From Molossus alvarezi (taxonomy: Eukaryota > Chordata > Mammalia > Chiroptera > Molossidae), in assembly GCA_037176705.1 (NCBI GenBank), contig CM073887.1:62891001-62955000 (forward strand): a stretch of DNA of 64,000 bases, given 5' to 3'. A program made the position numbers and the translations under genes. Under the pieces are notes generated by a model, which saw only the letters and a program-made list of their open reading frames with translations, was not told the origin of the DNA and did no database searches. Below, piece after piece: positions 50,214 to 64,000 of this stretch; the stretch's first letter is position 1, and each line of letters starts with the position of its first letter.

Positions 50214-50627
50214 GCAAATTACAACGCGGGTGGTGCCCGGAGCGCGCCGTCCCGCGGCGACCTGCGCGGCAGGCTGGGAACGGACGCACTCAGTGTGGGT
50301 ACCCTCGCCCTCAGCTCCACCAAGTAGCCTCTCCTTCCGCACAGCCGACTCTCACTCCGCATAGGCGCTATGCTTCCGCATCCTCTGGTCTCGCCCCCTC
50401 CCAGGGCCTTCTTGAGGGGAATCGATGATGCGCATGCGTTGTCCTGCTCTCTGGATCATGGAGGAACTAGATTCCAAACGGGCGATTGCTGCCCCAGCCG
50501 TCGAGGAAGAGGGGAAGGGGAAAGAACGCATGCGCATTGGCGCGCGGCGGCTTCGCGGGACTCTGGAAGCGCGCCTCTCGCGTGTGCGCCGCGCTGGGGG
50601 CGGCGGGAATGTGGGGAACTCCGGTTT
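50214..50627 (-). other. TSSK6: TSSK6 3'UTR, GC-rich, with NRF1-like palindromes
   Basis: Very GC- and CpG-rich. Contains TGCGCATGCG at 50429-50438 and CGCATGCGCA near 50527-50536, both matching the NRF1 half-site palindrome. Open frames on the plus strand here (for example from 50458) have no recognisable domain. May form one CpG island with the TSSK6/NDUFA13 promoters. Confidence 0.5.
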
Positions 50628-60625
<9,998 letters not shown>

Positions 60626-61180
60626 GCCTGCCTGTGTCCCAGGGACTGAATGACTGGGGGAGGGATGCACCACTGGTCACATGTGATATGGGGACTCGGA
60701 CTGGATCCTGAAATTCAGAAAACACCCATAGACTGCCTCTGAATCCACCACCAGCCTGGACTCCCAAATATGTCTTGACTGCCCTACCTGTGTTTATTTC
60801 CTCCTTGACCACAGTCCACCAAGAAGCTTCACCAGAGTACAGGGATGGATGGGGGCCTGGAGTGGCAGCCGCAGGCAGCAGAGGCATGTCCTCTTACTCC
60901 CAGGCCAGGATCCCGTAGCAGGGGTGACCGGCCCATCACGACCCACCTCTGCCCCTTCAGACTTTGTTTCCCAGCCAGTATGGGCATCTCTGGGTGTCCT
61001 TACATCTCGGCAGTTGTGTTAGCATAAATGGGTTAAGTCCACCTGCGCCCACTGATCAATAGTCGCGCTAAGCGCCTTCGCGGCACCATCTGATTGGTGA
61101 GTGGGAGGAGGCGGGGAATGCTCTGGGATACGCATGAAAGGGCACTGCAAGGTCCCCGCAAGCACAGGCTCACCTCGGCC
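60626..61180. other. NDUFA13-YJEFN3 gap, probable YJEFN3 promoter
   Basis: About 555 bp. The last 150 bp contain GATTGGT (about 61092-61098, inverted CCAAT) and a CpG-containing GCGCTAAGCGCC. Promoter role inferred. Confidence 0.4.
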
Positions 61181-61239
61181 ATGATTGGCGCGGCGGCTGG
61201 CCACGACCTGGAGGTAGCCAGGGAGCACCGTTTCCTCAG
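61181..61239 (+). CDS. YJEFN3: YJEFN3 first coding exon (partial gene)
   Basis: ATG at 61181 opens 19 codons plus two bases, reading MIGAAAGHDLEVAREHRFL and a split Arg, before donor CTCAG|GTCAGC. Human YJEFN3, as I recall it, starts with 20 residues having the same AAG and (E)RHFLR landmarks and the same length, and is the next gene after NDUFA13. YJEFN3 belongs to the YjeF N-terminal (NAXE/AIBP-like) family; the conserved fold is encoded downstream, outside the window. The exon starts only about 570 bp after the NDUFA13 polyadenylation signal. Call rests on synteny and a short, diverged match. Confidence 0.6.
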
Positions 61240-62013
61240 GTCAGCCAGAGTAGGGACATCCTGGATTGCATGGTGGGGGTGTGGCCCAGGGGCAGCAGCA
61301 TGGCTGGGAGGGGTAATAGGGGAAGGGGTATGGCCGGGAAGGGGCCCAGGGAGCCGAGCCTCACCCCACATTTCACCGGAGAGAGAACCTGCCGCTGCCC
61401 ATGCCTCTGAAGCTGCATTGCCAAGAAAACTATTCACAGCGAACCCGCCCCTCATGAATTATTAGCACCACTACTCGCTCCCTCATAACCCTTGACCCTG
61501 ACCAGGGTCCAACTCCCCTTTCCCTGGTACCCTGGAGCCCCCAGTGCTCTTTCCCCATCTGAATTCTTTACTCTCAGCTCCTCAGATGCTCACATACCCC
61601 ATCGTGGTCCACCTGCTATTAACACCTTGTCCAAGAAGGAAACAGGCCTGGGGAGGGAAGCCAAGGCAAGGGCGATTTTTGTACACATGGGCCACTTGCC
61701 AGGGGTCTGGAGCTGGCAACTATAGCTGTCTCACACCTTGTTCTGAGTCATCCTGTGTGACATGGGACCCCAAGCAGGGATGTAGACCTCAAGATAAACC
61801 AGAACTATTCTACAATCCCTTGTCTGACCACTTCTGCCCACTCTCCAGTCAGCTTTTCTCAGGGCAGATATTGTCTGATGTCCAGGTTCTGGCTGCTATC
61901 CAGATTCAGCATAAATACCCAGCACATCCTAGGCAGGGGGAGATGAATGTTCCAGAAACGAGCTATGGCTTACTCTGATGTGGGGGCCAGTAGGGCACAT
62001 CAAATGCCAATTG
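61240..62013. other. Probable YJEFN3 intron 1, first part
   Basis: Unique sequence. No second YJEFN3 exon with proper splice sites could be identified. Confidence 0.45.
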
Positions 62014-62028
62014 AGTGATGGAATTCTT

Positions 62029-62279
62029 CTTTTTTTTTTTTAATCCTCATCCGAGGACATTTTTTCATTTTTTGTACAGACAGAGTGGGAGGGAAAGAGA
62101 GGAAGAGAGAGAGAGGGAAACGTCGACGTGAAAGGGACACATCGAGTGGCTGCCACCCGCATGACCAACCAGGGCCGGGGACAAACTGGAACCGAGGTAC
62201 GTGCCCTTAGTGGGAACCGATCCCGGATCTCTCCGGACCGCAGGCGGACGCTCTAACCGCTGAGCCAAACCGGCCAGGG
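62029..62279 (-). mobile_element. Ves SINE
   Basis: TTAATCCTCATCCGAGGAC start, ends GAGCCAAACCGGCCAGGGC; flanks GTGATGGAATTCTT and GTGATGGGATTCTT. Confidence 0.92.
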
Positions 62280-62790
62280 CAAGTGATGGGATTCTTGTGG
62301 GGTGGGTAGGAGTAGAACACAGTGAAGAAGGGGAGAGGAGGCAATGAGGTTGGAGACATAATGGGGGGCGCGTAGGCGTGATGAATTTGAATATTCTCTG
62401 AATACTGGGGAGGCTTAAGAAGGTTTGTAACTGTGTGATGCAATCTGATATTCAAAGCCCCCATTGTTGGTGTGGAGTTTGGGGTAGGAGAGGCTTGAGA
62501 CTGCTATGGGTGGGCAGTAATGGCGGGCTAGCAGGGAGAGGCATGAGGGTGGTGAGGGTGGTGAGGCTGGAGAGAAGCCGATAGAGTCCGAGTACAGGAA
62601 GGGTCTGGCATGGGCATTCTGGCCTCATTACTTGACCTCCAAAAAAGCCCCCTCCTGGAAGCATTTTGGAAGTGTCAGGCCCAGTTTCCTTTGAAACCAG
62701 ATCACCTCAGTTCTTCTGGGGCTGGCAGGGAAATTCTGGGCTTCACAGTTCTTATCTGGGGGATAGGTTGGAGGAAGCAAGAGGCATCCT

Positions 62791-63050
62791 GTCCTGGCCA
62801 GTTTTGCTCAATGGTTAGAGCCTCTGCCCACAGATCGAAGGGTCATGAATTTGATTCCCAGTCAAGGGCACGTACCTGGGTTGCAGGTTTGATCCCCGGC
62901 CCTGGTTGGGGTTGTGTGGGAGGCAACCTTAATCGATGTGTCTCTCTCCATTAATGTCTCTCTTTCTCTTTCTCCCCACTCTCCTCCCTCCCTTCCACTG
63001 TAACTAAAAATTAATGGAAAAAATACCCTTGGTGAAGACTAACCAAAAAA
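62791..63050 (+). mobile_element. Ves SINE
   Basis: AGAGGCATCCT duplications (62780-62790 and 63051-63061). Head GTCCTGGCCAGTTTTGCTC. Confidence 0.92.
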
Positions 63051-63061
63051 AGAGGCATCCT

Positions 63062-64000
63062 CCTAACTGAGCCCCCTGCTCCCCACCTCCTGGGTCCCAT
63101 GTGCCCTAATTCCCACTAATATCCTACCACCGTCTTTCTATGGAGTCCCCATTATCACTTTAATGGCCAGTTAGGAAGATAATGTTCCAAGTGGTGACCA
63201 GAGGTCAAAGCTTTGGGACAGAGGAAGAAGGGGCGGAATGGATGGTTCTTCCACCCTTCTTATCTCCCCTATACCCTAGGGGGGCTGCAGCCAGAGCTGT
63301 CACAAGATTAAGGTGGAGAAATAAGCCACATTTCGGGACGCCCTTCTTAGGAGCTGGACTGACTTTCCCTATCGGGAGGGGGACGGATGGGGGTGTTTTA
63401 TTTGGCTCCACTGTGAGCTCCTTTTTCCAATCGGTACTTCAACCTCATCCAACACTGACTGAAGACAAGCTAGGGGTTGAATCTGGTTCTGATTGCTGGG
63501 GTCTCAGGGCATGTGACCTCCCTGCCCTCAGCCTTCATCTCCCCTATCTGCATGGGCTTCCGAAGTGTTCTGTTTCTTTCACTGCTCCAGCCACACTGGC
63601 ATCTTTTCTGTCCCTTGAACCTGCCAAGCTCACTCCCTCACTGTTCTTGCCTGGATTACCTCCCATAGTGCTCCAGGCCAGCTCTTCCAGGAAGCCTTCC
63701 CTGACTCCCTGTCCCATAGCAGTCCTCATTCCCCACCTCTGCCCCTCCTGCTGCTTGGCCTGATCACACTGTAAAATTGGCCGGAAGCTTGTGGTTTCCT
63801 GCTCACAGAATCGAAGGAGGGAACCTAGGATTCATCCCAAACTTCTGCCACCTGTAGATCTTCCTCCACAGCTTTATTCACACTCTGTTCGGGGCTGAAG
63901 ACAGACAGCAAGGGTGGAAGTCTCGCGTTTCCTATTCTCTTTTTGCATGGCTCTGGGCAAGCCACTTGGCCTCTCTGGGCTGTTGAATATTCTTTCAACT
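63062..64000. other. Probable YJEFN3 intron, right end of window
   Basis: No exon found. About 63590-63775 resembles an L2 relic (CCAGGAAGCCTTCCCTGAC), and a MIR-like core starts near 63930. The 193-codon ORF at 63182-63763 runs through this and looks like chance. Confidence 0.45.

Noticed and set aside
61620..61665. Possible second YJEFN3 exon (frame reading RRKQAWG)
   Set aside because: Seven residues resemble the human protein as I remember it, but residues on either side do not match and no suitable splice acceptor or donor brackets it.
63182..63763. 193-residue ORF on the plus strand
   Set aside because: Runs into L2-like sequence, no domain, low-complexity composition; probably chance in a GC-rich intron.

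Overview
The window is mammalian nuclear DNA, most likely from a vesper-type (yangochiropteran) bat. The main evidence is about 37 tRNA-derived SINE insertions of the Ves type, recognised by their tRNA-like heads, TTTCTCTCTC-rich bodies and GTGAGGATTAA/A-rich tails, many with clean target-site duplications. A second clue is a group of nearly identical Tigger-type DNA transposon copies, one with an uninterrupted transposase ORF. Vespertilionid bats are the known exception among mammals in having recently active DNA transposons. The species call is an inference.

Gene order matches the GATAD2A - TSSK6 - NDUFA13 - YJEFN3 block of human chromosome 19p13.11. (1) 1-44.6 kb: GATAD2A (p66-alpha, NuRD subunit), plus strand. 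The window starts inside its 5' intron, and all 11 coding exons (7079-43209) and the 3'UTR are present. The exons join in frame with GT-AG introns to a 631-residue protein. (2) 44.6-50.2 kb: intergenic, mostly Ves SINEs plus MIR/L2 relics. (3) 50.2-51.5 kb: TSSK6, an intronless testis kinase, minus strand. (4) 52.2-60.6 kb: NDUFA13 (GRIM-19, complex I subunit), plus strand, five exons, 144 residues, starting head-to-head with TSSK6 across an 818-bp GC-rich gap. (5) 61.18-61.24 kb: a probable first coding exon of YJEFN3, plus strand, with the rest beyond the window.

The genes do not form a pathway: GATAD2A is a chromatin repressor subunit, TSSK6 acts in spermiogenesis, NDUFA13 is mitochondrial and YJEFN3 belongs to the NAXE/AIBP-like family. 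The most unusual feature is in GATAD2A intron 10 (37.1-40.25 kb). It holds three copies of one Tigger family: a 5'-truncated tail, an internally deleted inverted copy, and a full-length 2.3-kb copy with an intact 601-aa ORF. The copies differ at only about 1-2% of positions by eye. Other items are two head-only Ves SINEs ending at the same internal base, Ves insertions stacked on one target site, an unidentified polyadenylated retrocopy, and an intronic cluster of E-box, X-box and CRE-like motifs. All boundaries and identities come from reading the sequence and from remembered human orthologues; no database search was run.
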